DNA from: Comamonas koreensis
GTDB lineage: Bacteria > Pseudomonadota > Gammaproteobacteria > Burkholderiales > Burkholderiaceae_C
Direction of reading: 5' to 3'
Assembly: GCF_014076495.1 (NCBI RefSeq)
Contig: NZ_CP043575.1
Coordinates: 2,790,001-2,854,000 of the forward strand
Length of the DNA stretch: 64,000 nucleotides
The position numbers and the translations under genes were made by a program. The notes beneath the pieces are model-generated. The model did no database searches. It had not been told where the DNA came from and saw nothing but the letters and a program-made list of their open reading frames with translations. Position 1 is the first letter of the stretch, and the number at the start of each line of letters is the position of its first letter. This document shows, piece by piece, positions 37,726 through 48,356 of the stretch.

Positions 37726-38940
37726 ATGAACCAGCTCCATGGAAAACATATTGTCCTCGGCATGTCGGGCGGCGTTGCCGCCTTCAAGTCTGCCGAGCTG
37801 TGCCGCCGGTTGATCAAGGCGGGCGCGACCGTGCAGGTGGTCATGACCGAGTCGGCCACCCAGTTCATGACGCCGGTGACGATGCAGGCGCTCTCCAACC
37901 GCCCGGTCTATACCTCGCAGTGGGATGCGCGCGAGCACAACAACATGCCGCACATCAACCTCAGCCGCGAGGCCGATGCCATTGTGGTGGCCCCTTGCAG
38001 CGCCGACTTTATCGCCCGCCTGGTGCAAGGCCGCGCCGATGAGCTGCTGAGCCTGTTGTGCCTAGCGCGGCCGATCGATACCGTGCCCTTGATCCTGGCC
38101 CCGGCGATGAACCGCGAGATGTGGGCCCACCCTGCGACACAGCGCAACCTGCGCCAGGTGCAGGCAGATGGTGCGGTGGTACTGGGCGTGGGCAATGGCG
38201 ACCAGGCCTGCGGCGAGACCGGTGACGGCCGCATGCTGGAGGCCGCCGAGATCGAGGAAGAGCTGCAGTATTTTTTCAGCGCCAAGGCGCTGGCAGGCAA
38301 AAAGCTGCTGATCACCGCCGGCCCCACGTTTGAGGCGATTGACCCGGTGCGGGGCATCACCAACCTCTCGAGCGGCAAGATGGGCTTTGCGATTGCCCGC
38401 GCCTCCCAGGCCGCTGGCGCCGAGGTCATGCTGGTAGCCGGCCCCGTGCATGTGCCCACGCCGCGCGGTGTGCGCCGCATCGATGTGCAATCGGCGCAAG
38501 ACATGCTCCAAGCGGTGCTGGCCCACATTGACGGCGCCGATGTATTTGTCGCCACCGCTGCGGTGGCCGACTGGCGCCCAGCCCAGGCGGCCGACCAGAA
38601 GATCAAAAAAGACGGCAGTGGCGAGGTGCCGCAGCTGGCCTTTGTCGAGAACCCGGACATTCTGGCCACCGTTGCCCAGCTGCCGCGCGCCCAATGCGGC
38701 GATCTGTACTGCGTGGGCTTTGCTGCAGAAAGCGAAAACCTGCTGGCTAATGCCCAGGCCAAGCGCCTGCGCAAGCAGATCCCGCTCTTGGTCGGCAATA
38801 TTGGCCCCGCTACCTTTGGCAAGGATGACAACGCCTTGCTGCTGGTGGATGCGCAAGGCCACAAGGAGCTGCCCCATGCCAGCAAGGCAGTCTTGGGTGA
38901 GCAGCTGGTCGCCGAGATTGCCAAGCGCATCGCGCGCTAG
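37726..38940 (+). CDS. coaBC: Bifunctional phosphopantothenoylcysteine decarboxylase / phosphopantothenate-cysteine ligase
   Basis: A protein of 404 residues. The N-terminal CoaC half has GMSGGVAAFKSAEL, the HINLSREADAIVVAPCSADF stretch (catalytic His) and APAMNREMW. The C-terminal CoaB half has AGPTFEAIDPVRGITNLSSG and AVADWRP. Two steps of coenzyme A synthesis. ATG at 37726; the frame upstream of it is Cys/Arg-rich and not part of the protein. Shares a 189-base divergent promoter region with pyrG. Confidence 0.95.
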   Translation: MNQLHGKHIVLGMSGGVAAFKSAELCRRLIKAGATVQVVMTESATQFMTPVTMQALSNRPVYTSQWDAREHNNMPHINLSREADAIVVAPCSADFIARLVQGRADELLSLLCLARPIDTVPLILAPAMNREMWAHPATQRNLRQVQADGAVVLGVGNGDQACGETGDGRMLEAAEIEEELQYFFSAKALAGKKLLITAGPTFEAIDPVRGITNLSSGKMGFAIARASQAAGAEVMLVAGPVHVPTPRGVRRIDVQSAQDMLQAVLAHIDGADVFVATAAVADWRPAQAADQKIKKDGSGEVPQLAFVENPDILATVAQLPRAQCGDLYCVGFAAESENLLANAQAKRLRKQIPLLVGNIGPATFGKDDNALLLVDAQGHKELPHASKAVLGEQLVAEIAKRIAR

Positions 38941-38997
38941 TCCGGCCACAAGCTTCCCAAGTTGCAGCCGCCAAGATGGGCGGCTGTTTGCTGTGCA

Positions 38998-40023
38998 TCA
39001 GTTCAACAAGGCCAGGATCTCGTCGTGCAGTTGGCGCGGCAGGCGGATGCCTTGCTGCGCACTCGAAGCCCGCGCGGCATAGCGCCGCTCGGATGGCAGG
39101 CGTGCGCCCTGGCCCTGGATGGCGGCAAACAGGGCCTCGGCGCGCGCCTGGTGGCCAGGCCAGTCTTCGCCGGCAAAGCGCTTTGGGTCAAAAGCCAGCA
39201 CCAGGTGGCCATGGCAGGGCATGCCGCCGGCACCAGCGTCCAGCGCCATCGATTCCTGGCTGCCCAGGTCGCCAATCAGCATGCCCGCCATCAACTCGAC
39301 CATGGTGGCCAGGGCCGAGCCCTTGTGGTCGCCAAAAGTGCGCATCGCCCCTTGGGCAACGGCTGCCGGGTCGGTGGACGGTTGGCCCTGTGCGTCAATG
39401 CCCACGCCTTCGGGCAGCGGGGTGCCGGCGCGGCGGTGCAGGTCCAGATCGCCGCGCGCAATGGCGCTGGTGGCAAAGTCAAACACATAGGGGTAGGGGC
39501 CGGGCCGGGGCCAGCCAAAGGCGATCGGGTTGGTGCCAAATACCCCTTTGCTGCCGCCTGCCGGAGCCACCCAGGCATGGCTGGGTGTCATCACCAGCGC
39601 GGCCAGGCCCTCGTCGGTGAGCATCTCCACCTCGGGCCACAGCGCCGTAAAGTGAAAGCAGTGGTTGATCACCAAGGCGCCCATGCCCAGCTTGCGGGTG
39701 GCTGCCACCAAGGGCGGCAGGCCCACTTCCAGCGCCCAGGGCGAGAAGCCGCGCTGGGCATCGACCCGGGTGATCGCGCCTTGCGTAGGCTGCAGCAGAG
39801 GAGGGGCCTGCAGGTCCACCAGGCCGGTGCGGATGGTCTGGGCCGCGCTCAGGATGCGATAGGCGCCATGGCTTTGGCAGGCATCGCGCTGGCCGGCCAC
39901 GACAATGCGGGCAATGGCCTGGGCATGGGGGGCGCTCAGGCCCAGGTGCTGCAGCACCTGCAGCGCCAAGCGGCGCAGGTCGCTCTCGCTGATCAGCAGG
40001 ATGTCTTCTTGTGATTGATCCAT
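38998..40023 (-). CDS. Ldh family oxidoreductase (malate/L-lactate dehydrogenase type)
   Basis: A protein of 341 residues of the NAD(P)-dependent Ldh_2 family. The active-site segment reads ARIVVAGQRDACQSHGAYRI, where the family has D.R-SHG. The stretch GVFGTNPIAFGWPRPGP followed by VFDFATSAIARG binds the cofactor, and STDPAAVAQGAM and GSALATMVELMAGMLIG are also typical. Substrates in this family include ureidoglycolate, sulfolactate, 2,3-diketogulonate and delta-1-piperideine-2-carboxylate. The choice cannot be made here. It lies 12 bases downstream of the AhpD-like gene, so the two are probably co-transcribed. Confidence 0.85.
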   Translation of the reverse strand: MDQSQEDILLISESDLRRLALQVLQHLGLSAPHAQAIARIVVAGQRDACQSHGAYRILSAAQTIRTGLVDLQAPPLLQPTQGAITRVDAQRGFSPWALEVGLPPLVAATRKLGMGALVINHCFHFTALWPEVEMLTDEGLAALVMTPSHAWVAPAGGSKGVFGTNPIAFGWPRPGPYPYVFDFATSAIARGDLDLHRRAGTPLPEGVGIDAQGQPSTDPAAVAQGAMRTFGDHKGSALATMVELMAGMLIGDLGSQESMALDAGAGGMPCHGHLVLAFDPKRFAGEDWPGHQARAEALFAAIQGQGARLPSERRYAARASSAQQGIRLPRQLHDEILALLN

Positions 40024-40035
40024 GCCTCGCCTTTC

Positions 40036-40620
40036 TTATGACTTGCTGCGGGGAATGCGCCCCATCAGATAGAACTCCTCATTGGGCTGCATACCGGCAA
40101 AGCTGGCCATGCGGTTGCTCAGGCCAAAAAAGGCGGTGATCGCAGCGATGTCCCAGATGTCTTCGTCATCAAAGCCATGGGCATGCAGGGCGCTGAAGTC
40201 GGCCTCGTCAATCTCCTGCGAGCGGGTGCAGACCTTCATCGCGAAATCCAGCATCGCGCGCTGGCGCGCCGAGATGTTGGCCTTGCGGTAGTTCACGGCC
40301 AACTGGTCGGCCAGCATCGGGGCCTTGTCGTAGATGCGTACCAGCGCGCCATGCGCGACCACGCAGTACAGGCATTCATTGTGGGCGCTGGTGACGGTGA
40401 CGATCATCTCGCGCTCGGCCTTGCTCAGGCTGCTTTCCTCGCGCTCCATCAGCGCATCGTGGTAGGCAAAGAAGGCGCGCCATTCCGCCGGGCGGCGTGC
40501 AAAGGCCAAAAATACATTGGGGATGAAGCCGGCCTTTTCCTGCACCTGGGCAATGCGGGCCTGGATGTCTTGGGGCAGGCTCTTGAGGTCAGGCAGGGGG
40601 TAGCGCGCAGTTGCAGCCAT
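40036..40620 (-). CDS. AhpD-like peroxidase-related protein (carboxymuconolactone decarboxylase fold)
   Basis: A protein of 194 residues. The redox motif is [10 protein letters not shown] (Cys-x2-Cys-x3-His), within [18 protein letters not shown]. It is a member of the uncharacterised peroxidase-related enzyme group. The pairing with an Ldh-family oxidoreductase downstream is the only context clue. Cytoplasmic. Confidence 0.85.
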   Translation of the reverse strand: MAATARYPLPDLKSLPQDIQARIAQVQEKAGFIPNVFLAFARRPAEWRAFFAYHDALMEREESSLSKAEREMIVTVTSAHNECLYCVVAHGALVRIYDKAPMLADQLAVNYRKANISARQRAMLDFAMKVCTRSQEIDEADFSALHAHGFDDEDIWDIAAITAFFGLSNRMASFAGMQPNEEFYLMGRIPRSKS

Positions 40621-40709
40621 GGTCTTGTCTCCACAGGGTTGTTCTGCGGACCATCATAGAGGCAAGCCCTGCGCCGGGCCTGCCTGTTGGTGACTACTGC
40701 AGGGGAGGG

Positions 40710-41219
40710 TCAGTTTGCGCTAAAAGGGCGGCCGCGCAGCTTGGTACCAGCGGCAATGCCTTTTTGCTTGAACCAGCCCTGGTTCATCTCCAGCACATAG
40801 CGCACCGGCTTGCTCGAGCAGTGCGAGTCCTCGGTCATCGGCTGCATATCGGCCAGGTTGACGATGGTGCCGTCATCGCTGACAAAGGCGGCGGTCAGCG
40901 GCAACAGGGTGTTCTTCATCCAGAAGCACTGAGTGCCGGGGCGGTCAAACACAAAAAGCATGCCTTCGTTGGCCGGCATCTCCTTGCGGAACATCAGGCC
41001 GATTTCCTTCTCGCGCGCCGTTTGCGCCACCTGCGCATGGATGCGGTGCATGCCGGCCGTCAGCTCGGTGCGGGCCAGCTGCATCTGGGGCTCTCCGGTG
41101 GGTGCGGCCTGCTGCGCCGCAGCCGGCAAGGCCGCGGCCAATGCGCAGGCCATGGCCGATGCGGCAAGGCAGCGCTGAGCGAGGCGGGAAGAACGGATGG
41201 CCAAGGGGGTGGGGAACAT
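40710..41219 (-). CDS. Exported DUF192 family protein
   Basis: A protein of 169 residues with a signal peptide ([19 protein letters not shown], cleavage near residue 36). The DUF192 core follows: [44 protein letters not shown] and [12 protein letters not shown]. Function unknown. The gene runs opposite to icd, with 249 bases between the two starts. Confidence 0.85.
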   Translation of the reverse strand: MFPTPLAIRSSRLAQRCLAASAMACALAAALPAAAQQAAPTGEPQMQLARTELTAGMHRIHAQVAQTAREKEIGLMFRKEMPANEGMLFVFDRPGTQCFWMKNTLLPLTAAFVSDDGTIVNLADMQPMTEDSHCSSKPVRYVLEMNQGWFKQKGIAAGTKLRGRPFSAN

Positions 41220-41389
41220 GGTGGTCAAGACTCTCACAAAGCAGGGTGCACGAGATGTGCCGTGGCGGCGCAGCGCGCCATAGCCGGTTTTATACACCAT
41301 GCCCGCTTTGCTGCGGGCCCGCTGTGCCATGCGCGGTGCGGTGTCTGGCTGTCGCATCTGCGCAGTCAGGGCGGGCCGGTATTTGTCGA

Positions 41390-41395
41390 TAGAAT
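41390..41395 (+). promoter_or_regulatory. icd: Possible -10 element for icd
   Basis: TAGAAT, 73 bases before the proposed ATG, with a poor -35 region. The same hexamer occurs close to other starts in this window. Confidence 0.3.
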
Positions 41396-41468
41396 CGTTG
41401 GCGGTAACACATGCGCCTGGTGCCTGGTGTGGGGCTGGGCGAAGAATCAGATTGGGAGATTTGTGACG

Positions 41469-42734
41469 ATGCGTGCTCAACATATCCAGCAGCCCGAGGG
41501 CGGACAGGCCATCACGGCCAATGCAGACCACAGCCTGTGCGTGCCCGACCAGCCCATCATCCCCTTTATCGAAGGCGATGGCGTGGGCCGCGACATCACG
41601 CCGGTGATGCGCAAGGTGGTGGATGCAGCGGTGGCCCAGGCCTATGGCGAGGCCCGCCGCATCGCCTGGATGGAAGTGTTTGCCGGTGACAAGGCAGTTG
41701 GCCTGTATGGCGAGGGCCAAAGCCTGCCCCAGGAAACCATGGATGCCATCGGCCAGTACCTGGTTGCCATCAAGGGGCCGTTGAATACGCCGGTGGGCGG
41801 CGGCATCCGCTCGCTGAACGTCACCCTGCGCCAAACGCTGGACCTGTATGTCTGCCTGCGGCCGGTGCGCTACTTTGAAGGCGTGCCCTCGCCGGTGCGC
41901 GAGCCGCACAAGACGCATATGGTGATCTTCCGCGAGAACTCCGAAGACATCTATGCCGGTATCGAGTTTGCGGCCGGCTCCGATATAGCCGTCAAGCTGA
42001 TCGCCTTTTTGCAGCAGGAGATCGGCTCGCAGAAGATCCGTTTTCCGCAAAGCTCGGGCATCGGCATCAAGCCTGTATCGCGCGAAGGCACCGAGCGCCT
42101 GGTGCGCCAGGCCATCCAGTATGCGATCGACCATGACAAGCCCAGCGTGACCTTGGTGCACAAGGGCAACATCATGAAGTTCACCGAAGGCGCGTTCCGC
42201 GACTGGGGCTATGCGCTGGCCAAGAAGGAGTTCGGCGCCGAGGTCATCGATGGGGGGCCCTGGATGCGCCTCAAAAGCCCCAAGGATGGCTCCGAGATCA
42301 TCATCAAGGATGTGATTGCCGATGCCTTCCTGCAGCAGGTGCTGCTGCGCCCGGCCGATTACTCGGTGATCGCCACCCTCAATTTGAATGGCGACTACAT
42401 CTCGGACGCGGTCGCCGCCCAGGTGGGCGGCATCGGCATTGCGCCGGGTGCCAATCTGTCAGACAAAGTGGCGGTATTCGAGGCCACGCATGGCACAGCG
42501 CCCAAGTATGCGGGCAAGGACTATGTCAATCCAGGATCGCTGATCCTGTCGGCCGAGATGATGCTGCGCCACATCGGCTGGAGCGAAGCGGCGGACCTGA
42601 TCATTGCCGCGATGGAGGCCACCATTGCCTCCAAGCGCGTGACCTATGACTTTGCGCGGCTGATGGATGGCGCCACGCAGGTCAGCACCTCGCGCTTTGG
42701 CGACGAGATGATCAGCAATATGCAAGCTGCCTGA
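41469..42734 (+). CDS. icd: NADP-dependent isocitrate dehydrogenase
   Basis: A protein of 421 residues. [20 protein letters not shown] starts the family core, followed by [20 protein letters not shown] (the phosphorylatable Ser loop), [14 protein letters not shown] and [39 protein letters not shown] carries the NADP-specificity region (Lys and Tyr as in E. coli Icd). Oxidative decarboxylation in the TCA cycle. ATG at 41469; a GTG at 41463 is closer to the GGGAG and cannot be excluded. Confidence 0.94.
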   Translation: MRAQHIQQPEGGQAITANADHSLCVPDQPIIPFIEGDGVGRDITPVMRKVVDAAVAQAYGEARRIAWMEVFAGDKAVGLYGEGQSLPQETMDAIGQYLVAIKGPLNTPVGGGIRSLNVTLRQTLDLYVCLRPVRYFEGVPSPVREPHKTHMVIFRENSEDIYAGIEFAAGSDIAVKLIAFLQQEIGSQKIRFPQSSGIGIKPVSREGTERLVRQAIQYAIDHDKPSVTLVHKGNIMKFTEGAFRDWGYALAKKEFGAEVIDGGPWMRLKSPKDGSEIIIKDVIADAFLQQVLLRPADYSVIATLNLNGDYISDAVAAQVGGIGIAPGANLSDKVAVFEATHGTAPKYAGKDYVNPGSLILSAEMMLRHIGWSEAADLIIAAMEATIASKRVTYDFARLMDGATQVSTSRFGDEMISNMQAA

Positions 42735-42796
42735 CCTTCCACCGGCGGGGGTGCGCACCAAGCCGCACACCGCCCCTTACCTTGTTGCCCATGGCC

Positions 42797-43435
42797 ATGG
42801 ACACACCGCACATCATCGACACTGCGCGCCAGGTGCTGGAGATCGCGGCGACGATCGCGTTTGCGCTGTCCGGGGTGATCAAGGCGGCGCACAAGAGGCT
42901 CGATGTCGTCGGCGTCTGCGTGGTGGCGTTTGTGGCCGCGTTTGGCGGCGGCACCTTGCGCGATCTGCTGCTGGACCAGCGGCCCTTCTTCTGGGTGCGG
43001 CAGGAGACCTTTGTCTGGGTGATCCTGGGCATCAGCCTGCTGGCCATCGTGTTTTTGCGGCAGCGCCATTTTGCGCTGACCGAGCGCGCCATGCTCTGGC
43101 CCGATATGCTGGGTTTGGGCCTGTTTGCCGCGGTGGGCGTGGACATGGCTGCCGAGCAAGGGCTGCCCGCGCTCATTTGCGTGATGATGGGCGTAATCAC
43201 CGGGGTGTTTGGCGGGGTGTTGCGCGATGTGATGTGCGGCGAGATCCCGCAGGCTTTCCGTGACCACCAGCCCTATGCAGTCTGCGCTTTTGTCGGTGGC
43301 TGGGTGGATCTGCTGCTGCGCAGCTCGCCCGTGCCCGAGATGGCACCAATGCTCGGCTGTGTGTTCGTCACCGCCGGGCTGCGGGCGATTGCGCTGTGGC
43401 GGCATTGGCGGCTGCCGAGCTGGCGGGTGGAATAA
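42797..43435 (+). CDS. UPF0126/TRIC family membrane protein
   Basis: A protein of 212 residues with about seven membrane segments arranged as two similar halves. Each half contains a GGG(T/V)LRD block: AFGGGTLRDLLL (residues of about 47-58) and VFGGVLRDVMC (about 130-140). These are the hallmark of the YicG/TRIC-type family, whose members include cation channels. The exact start is uncertain (ATG 42791 or 42797). Confidence 0.85.
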   Translation: MDTPHIIDTARQVLEIAATIAFALSGVIKAAHKRLDVVGVCVVAFVAAFGGGTLRDLLLDQRPFFWVRQETFVWVILGISLLAIVFLRQRHFALTERAMLWPDMLGLGLFAAVGVDMAAEQGLPALICVMMGVITGVFGGVLRDVMCGEIPQAFRDHQPYAVCAFVGGWVDLLLRSSPVPEMAPMLGCVFVTAGLRAIALWRHWRLPSWRVE

Positions 43436-43466
43436 ACAAGGTTGTAGCTAGAGGAGTTGTGCAGGC

Positions 43467-44018
43467 ATGGGAAAAAAATTTGCATGGTCACTGCTGGCGC
43501 TGCTGGCCTTGGTGGGCGCCGCTGCCATCTGGTACCTGGCGGGCAAGACCTATGAGATCCGCATCAGCCAGGCGCAGCTCGAGCAAAAGCTCGCCGAGCG
43601 CCTACCGCTGACCCAGCGCTACCCGTTGGTGTCGGTCACCATGGCGCAGCCGCGGGTGCATTTGAGTGAGGACAGCGAGCGCGTCGACTTTGGGCTGAAC
43701 ATGACGGTCACGACCAACACCAGCGGCAGTCAGCTGCTGGGCGCGCAGATCGATGTGTCTTCCTCACTGCGCTATGACGCCGAGCGCGGCGCGATCTTTC
43801 TGGACCAGCCGGTGATGGACAAGCTGGTGGTGCAGGGCCTCGATGACCGGCGCACGGCGATGGCGCAGGTCGCTTTGGAGGCCGCGATGGCCTCGTACTT
43901 GGCCCAGCAACCGATCTACACGCTCAATGCATCGGACGCGCGCCAGCGCGTTGCGCGCATGAAGGTTCGCGACGTCAAGGTGGACAAGGGTGTGATCGTC
44001 GTCATTTTGGGCCTGTGA
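43467..44018 (+). CDS. Membrane-anchored DUF1439-like protein
   Basis: A protein of 183 residues. A single N-terminal hydrophobic segment ([20 protein letters not shown]) anchors it to the inner membrane, or acts as an uncleaved signal. The periplasmic part resembles DUF1439 lipoproteins such as YceB: YEIRISQAQLEQKLAERLPL, then VHLSEDSERVDFGLNM. No lipobox is present. Function unknown. Confidence 0.7.
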   Translation: MGKKFAWSLLALLALVGAAAIWYLAGKTYEIRISQAQLEQKLAERLPLTQRYPLVSVTMAQPRVHLSEDSERVDFGLNMTVTTNTSGSQLLGAQIDVSSSLRYDAERGAIFLDQPVMDKLVVQGLDDRRTAMAQVALEAAMASYLAQQPIYTLNASDARQRVARMKVRDVKVDKGVIVVILGL

Positions 44019-44137
44019 TGCTGCGCTTTTTTCTTTATTCTCAAAACACCATAAATTAACAAGAATATATTCGTTTGAGTTTTAAGTACAAAAGTCCACA
44101 ATTTGCTACATCACTTCATACGAACGGGTAGCAGAAC
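44019..44137. promoter_or_regulatory. AT-rich regulatory region of the sulfate transport operon
   Basis: About 120 bases, strikingly AT-rich in an otherwise GC-rich region, with the 10-bp palindrome GAATATATTC (44063-44072). In Proteobacteria such operons are activated by CysB or a relative under sulfur limitation; a CysB site here is inference. Confidence 0.4.
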
Positions 44138-45142
44138 ATGAAACTGGGTGGATTGAAATCTTTGGTGGTTGCCGCAGCGCTGGTGGCCAGTGGTTCGGTG
44201 CTGGCACAAAACCAGCTGCTCAATGTCTCGTATGACGTCGCACGCGAGTTCTACAAGGACTACAACACAGCCTTTATCGCCCATTACAAGAAGACCAAGG
44301 GCGTTGACATCAAGGTCGACCAGTCCCATGGCGGCTCCAGCGCCCAGGCGCGTGCCGTGTCTGAAGGCCTGGCCGCCGATGTGGTGACCTTCAACACCAC
44401 GACCGATGTGGAGTTCCTCGCCGACAAGGGTGTGGTCGCCAAGGACTGGGCCAAGAAGTTTCCCAACGACGCATCACCCACCACCTCGACCATGCTGTTT
44501 TTGGTGCGCAACGGCAACCCCAAGGGCATCAAGGACTGGGATGACTTGATCAAGCCCGGTGTGCAGGTGGTGGTCGTGAACCCCAAGCTGGGTGGCAATG
44601 GCCGCTACGCCTATCTGGCTGCCTGGGGCCAAGCCCGTGAAAAGGGTGGCTCGGACGCCGATGCGCAGGCCTACATCAGCAAGCTCTACAAGAACGTGCC
44701 GGTGCTGGCCAAGGGCGGTCGCGATGCGACGGCCGCCTTCTTGCAGCGCAATGTGGGCGATGTGCTGATCACCTTTGAATCGGAAGTGGTCTCCATCGAC
44801 CGTGAATTTGGCAAAGGCAAGGTGGACCCCGTCTACCCATCGGTGAGCATCACCGCTGAAAACCCGGTCGCCGTGGTCGAGCGCACGGTCGAGAAAAAGG
44901 GCACGGCCGAGCTGGCCAAGGCCTACCTGGATTTCCTCTACTCGGATGAAGGCCAGGAAATCGCTGCCAACCATGCGATCCGTCCCCGCAGCGAAGCGGT
45001 GCTGAAAAAGCACGCAGACGTGTTCAAGCCGATCAAGCAGTTCACCGTGGCCAAGTACTTCGGCAGCCTGGGCGAGGCGCAAAAGACCCATTTCAGCGAC
45101 GGCGGCTATTTCGACAAGCTGTTTACCGACCCCAAGAAGTGA
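44138..45142 (+). CDS. sbp: Sulfate ABC transporter, periplasmic sulfate-binding protein
   Basis: A protein of 334 residues. Signal peptide to about ASGSVLAQN. The mature part begins LLNVSYDVAREFYKDYN, the sulfate-binding hallmark, followed by VDQSHGGSSAQARAVSEGL and NPKLGGNGRYAYLAAWG, the segments that contact the anion. First gene of the sbp-cysTWA operon. It could equally be labelled CysP; the two bind sulfate and thiosulfate and are hard to separate from sequence. Confidence 0.93.
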   Translation: MKLGGLKSLVVAAALVASGSVLAQNQLLNVSYDVAREFYKDYNTAFIAHYKKTKGVDIKVDQSHGGSSAQARAVSEGLAADVVTFNTTTDVEFLADKGVVAKDWAKKFPNDASPTTSTMLFLVRNGNPKGIKDWDDLIKPGVQVVVVNPKLGGNGRYAYLAAWGQAREKGGSDADAQAYISKLYKNVPVLAKGGRDATAAFLQRNVGDVLITFESEVVSIDREFGKGKVDPVYPSVSITAENPVAVVERTVEKKGTAELAKAYLDFLYSDEGQEIAANHAIRPRSEAVLKKHADVFKPIKQFTVAKYFGSLGEAQKTHFSDGGYFDKLFTDPKK

Positions 45143-45214
45143 TGAGCCAGCAGCAGCGCCCGCCAGCCGGGCGCTGACTGCGTATTTTCTGTAGATTTTT
45201 GCCGATCGGAATCC

Positions 45215-46087
45215 ATGTCAGCTGCCATCACTGCCCCGGCCAACGCCGTGCCCAGTGCCAAACGCCGGAGTGCCAAACGGGTACTGCCAGGCTTTGGGCT
45301 CACCCTGGGCTACACCATTTTCTACCTCAGCATCATTGTGCTGATCCCGCTGGCGACCTTGCTGTTCAAGACCTTTGAGCTGACCTGGGACCAGTTCTGG
45401 ACCACGATTTCCGCACCCATTGCCGTGGCCGCCTACAAGGTCACCTTCGGTGCCTCACTGATCGCCGCACTGGTGAACCTGGTGTTTGGCATGCTGATCG
45501 CCTGGGTGCTGGTGCGTTACAAGTTCCCAGGCAAGAAGATCGTCGATGCGCTGGTCGATCTGCCTTTTGCGCTGCCCACGGCCGTGGCCGGCATTTCGCT
45601 GACCGCCTTGCTGGCCGACAACGGCTGGATTGGCCAGTACTTTGCGCCGCTGGGCATCCAGCTGGTGTTCAACCGCGTGGGTATCGTGTTTGCGCTGATC
45701 TTTATCGGCCTGCCGTTTGTGGTGCGCACGGTGCAGCCGGTGCTCGAAGATTTTGAAAAAGAGCTGGAAGAGGCTGCCGGCAGCCTGGGTGCCTCGCGCT
45801 GGCAAACCTTTTACAAGGTGATCCTGCCCGCGATCGGGCCGGCGCTGCTGACCGGCTTTGCGATGGCCTTTGCCCGCGCGGTGGGCGAGTATGGCTCGGT
45901 CATCTTCGTGTCCAACAACATCCCGATGGAGTCGCAGATCACGCCTTTCGTCATCATGGCCAAGCTGGAGCTGCATGACTATGCCGGTGCCACCGCCATT
46001 GCGATGGTGATGCTGGTGATCTCCTTCGTGCTGCTGCTTCTCATCAACGGCCTGCAAAGCTGGCAGCGCAAGCGTGCGGGGATTTAA
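45215..46087 (+). CDS. cysT: Sulfate ABC transporter permease CysT
   Basis: A permease of 290 residues with six hydrophobic segments. LVDLPFALPTAVAGISLTALLA and the EAA loop LEEAAGSLGASRWQTFYKVILP are typical of CysT (CysU). It forms the channel with CysW. Translation starts at the ATG at 45215, 72 bases after sbp. Confidence 0.92.
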   Translation: MSAAITAPANAVPSAKRRSAKRVLPGFGLTLGYTIFYLSIIVLIPLATLLFKTFELTWDQFWTTISAPIAVAAYKVTFGASLIAALVNLVFGMLIAWVLVRYKFPGKKIVDALVDLPFALPTAVAGISLTALLADNGWIGQYFAPLGIQLVFNRVGIVFALIFIGLPFVVRTVQPVLEDFEKELEEAAGSLGASRWQTFYKVILPAIGPALLTGFAMAFARAVGEYGSVIFVSNNIPMESQITPFVIMAKLELHDYAGATAIAMVMLVISFVLLLLINGLQSWQRKRAGI

Positions 46088-46090
46088 GCC

Positions 46091-47065
46091 ATGCCAACCA
46101 TGTATCTCGTATTGATTGCCATCGTGGTGGTGGTGCTGGGCACGGTGCTGGCGCGCTACCAGTATGTGGCCCGCCATGCGCCCGAAGTGCAGAGCACCGT
46201 GACCGAGCCGCGCTGGGTGCGCTGGACCCTGACCGGTATTGCGCTGACCTTCATGGTGCTGTTTTTGCTGCTGCCGCTGGTGGCCGTGTTTGTCGAGGCG
46301 CTGCGCAAGGGCTGGGACACCTATGTGGCAGCGCTTACCGAGCCCGATGCCTGGTCGGCCATCAAGCTGACCTTGATCACGGCGCTGATTGCCGTGCCGC
46401 TGAACCTGGTGTTTGGTGTGGCTGCCGCCTGGGCGATTGCCAAGTTCGAATTCAAGGGCAAGGCCTTGCTGACATCGCTGGTGGACCTGCCGTTTTCGGT
46501 GTCGCCGGTGGTGGCGGGCCTGACCTATGTGCTGCTGTTCGGTGCCAATGGCTGGTTTGGCAGCTGGCTGGAGGCCCATAACCTGAAGGTGATCTTTGCC
46601 GTGCCGGGCATTGTGCTGGCTACCGTGTTCGTGACCTTCCCCTTCATCGCCCGTGAGCTGATTCCGCTGATGCAGGCCCAGGGCAATGATGAGGAGCAGG
46701 CCGCCATTGTGCTCGGAGCATCGGGCTGGCAGACGTTCTGGCGCGTAACCCTGCCCAATATCAAATGGGGCTTGCTCTATGGCGTCATCCTGTGCAACGC
46801 ACGAGCCATGGGCGAGTTTGGCGCGGTCTCAGTCGTCTCCGGCAGCATTCGCGGCCAGACCAACACCATTCCGCTGCATGTCGAGATTTTGTATGCCGAC
46901 TTTCAGTCTTCTGCAGCCTTTGCGGTGGCGTCGCTGCTGGCCTTGCTGGCGCTGGTGACCCTGGTGCTCAAATCGATCGCCGAGTGGCGTGCCGAGAAAG
47001 AGCACAAAGAGGCAGCCAGCCTGCCGCCCGAGCGGCCGCGCGATGACAGCGCAGTCACGGCATAA
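46091..47065 (+). CDS. cysW: Sulfate ABC transporter permease CysW
   Basis: A permease of 324 residues with [23 protein letters not shown] and the EAA loop [22 protein letters not shown]. It has a longer N-terminus with an extra hydrophobic segment ([17 protein letters not shown]) and a charged C-terminal tail, so it exceeds the 290 or so residues of E. coli CysW. Starts three bases after the cysT stop. Confidence 0.92.
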   Translation: MPTMYLVLIAIVVVVLGTVLARYQYVARHAPEVQSTVTEPRWVRWTLTGIALTFMVLFLLLPLVAVFVEALRKGWDTYVAALTEPDAWSAIKLTLITALIAVPLNLVFGVAAAWAIAKFEFKGKALLTSLVDLPFSVSPVVAGLTYVLLFGANGWFGSWLEAHNLKVIFAVPGIVLATVFVTFPFIARELIPLMQAQGNDEEQAAIVLGASGWQTFWRVTLPNIKWGLLYGVILCNARAMGEFGAVSVVSGSIRGQTNTIPLHVEILYADFQSSAAFAVASLLALLALVTLVLKSIAEWRAEKEHKEAASLPPERPRDDSAVTA

Positions 47066-47088
47066 ACACGGTATTTTCGAGGTCGGAT

Positions 47089-48222
47089 ATGAGCATTGAA
47101 ATCCAAAACATCTCCAAGTCGTTTGGCAGCTTTAAAGCGCTCCATAACGTCAACCTGGACATCAAATCTGGTGAACTCATCGCGCTGCTGGGCCCCTCGG
47201 GCTGCGGCAAGACCACCTTGCTGCGCATCATCGCGGGCCTGGAGTCTGCGGACCAGGGCACCATCCAGTTCAGCGGAGAAGACACCACCGATGTGCATGT
47301 GCGCAACCGCAACGTAGGCTTTGTTTTCCAGCACTACGCGCTGTTTCGCCACATGACGGTGTTCGAGAACGTGGCCTTTGGCCTGCGCATCAAGCCCCGC
47401 AAGGAGCGCCCCAGTGAAGGCCAGATCCGCGAGAAGGTGATGAGCCTGCTCAAGCTGGTGCAGCTCGACTGGATCGCAGACCGCTACCCCTCGCAGCTGT
47501 CGGGCGGCCAGCGCCAGCGTATTGCGCTGGCCCGCGCGCTGGCGGTAGAGCCCAAGGTGCTGCTGCTCGACGAGCCCTTTGGCGCGCTCGATGCCAAGGT
47601 GCGCAAGGAGCTGCGCCGCTGGCTGCGCCGCCTGCACGACGAGCTGCATGTGACCAGCATCTTCGTGACCCATGACCAGGAAGAAGCGCTGGAAGTGGCC
47701 GACCGCGTGGTCGTGATCAACAAGGGCCAGATCGAGCAGGCCGGCACGCCCCAGGAAGTCTGGGACAGCCCGGCCAGCCCCTTCGTCTACGGCTTTCTGG
47801 GTGATGTCAACCTGTTCCATGGCCGCGCCACCGGCGGGCATACGGTGGTGGAGGGGGGCGTGCAGATCGATTCACCTGAATTTGCCTCGGCCAACAATGC
47901 CCAGGCGCTGGCCTATGTGCGGCCCCATGAGCTGGATGTGGAGCGCTACTCGCCCGGCCAGGAAAAAGACGCCGATGGCCGCCAGCGCGGCATCGTCGCC
48001 CAGCTCGACCGCGCGATTGTGGTCGGCCCCATCGCCCGTCTGGAACTTATTGCCATTGGCGGGCACCAAGCCCAGGGTGCCGAGGCTTCGAACAGCGATA
48101 AGCTCATTGAGGCGCAGATTTCTGCGCAGCAGTTCAAAGCCATGGGCCTCAAGGAAGGCGAGACGCTGGTGGTGACACCGCGCCAAGCCCGAGTTTTTCT
48201 CGATCAAGCAGCCAATATCTAA
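47089..48222 (+). CDS. cysA: Sulfate/thiosulfate ABC transporter ATP-binding protein CysA
   Basis: An ATPase of 377 residues. Walker [10 protein letters not shown], signature [15 protein letters not shown], Walker [14 protein letters not shown] and switch [10 protein letters not shown]. The C-terminal regulatory part (from about 240) has the sulfate-type TOBE-like domain. Last gene of the operon. Confidence 0.94.
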   Translation: MSIEIQNISKSFGSFKALHNVNLDIKSGELIALLGPSGCGKTTLLRIIAGLESADQGTIQFSGEDTTDVHVRNRNVGFVFQHYALFRHMTVFENVAFGLRIKPRKERPSEGQIREKVMSLLKLVQLDWIADRYPSQLSGGQRQRIALARALAVEPKVLLLDEPFGALDAKVRKELRRWLRRLHDELHVTSIFVTHDQEEALEVADRVVVINKGQIEQAGTPQEVWDSPASPFVYGFLGDVNLFHGRATGGHTVVEGGVQIDSPEFASANNAQALAYVRPHELDVERYSPGQEKDADGRQRGIVAQLDRAIVVGPIARLELIAIGGHQAQGAEASNSDKLIEAQISAQQFKAMGLKEGETLVVTPRQARVFLDQAANI

Positions 48223-48356
48223 TGCCCTGGCGCTCGCGCCTGCGCCTGATGCTGTGAGACCCGGTTCTGCCCATGAGGTGGGGCCGGTTTTCTGGTTTCA
48301 GGCCCCTGCAGGTCTGTACGCGTAAGATGGCGGGGTTGGCAGCATAAGGACATGAC

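Noticed and set aside
40611..41468. Upstream extension of the icd frame
   Set aside because: Overlaps the DUF192 and AhpD-like region in antisense; the ATG at 41469 fits the family N-terminus.
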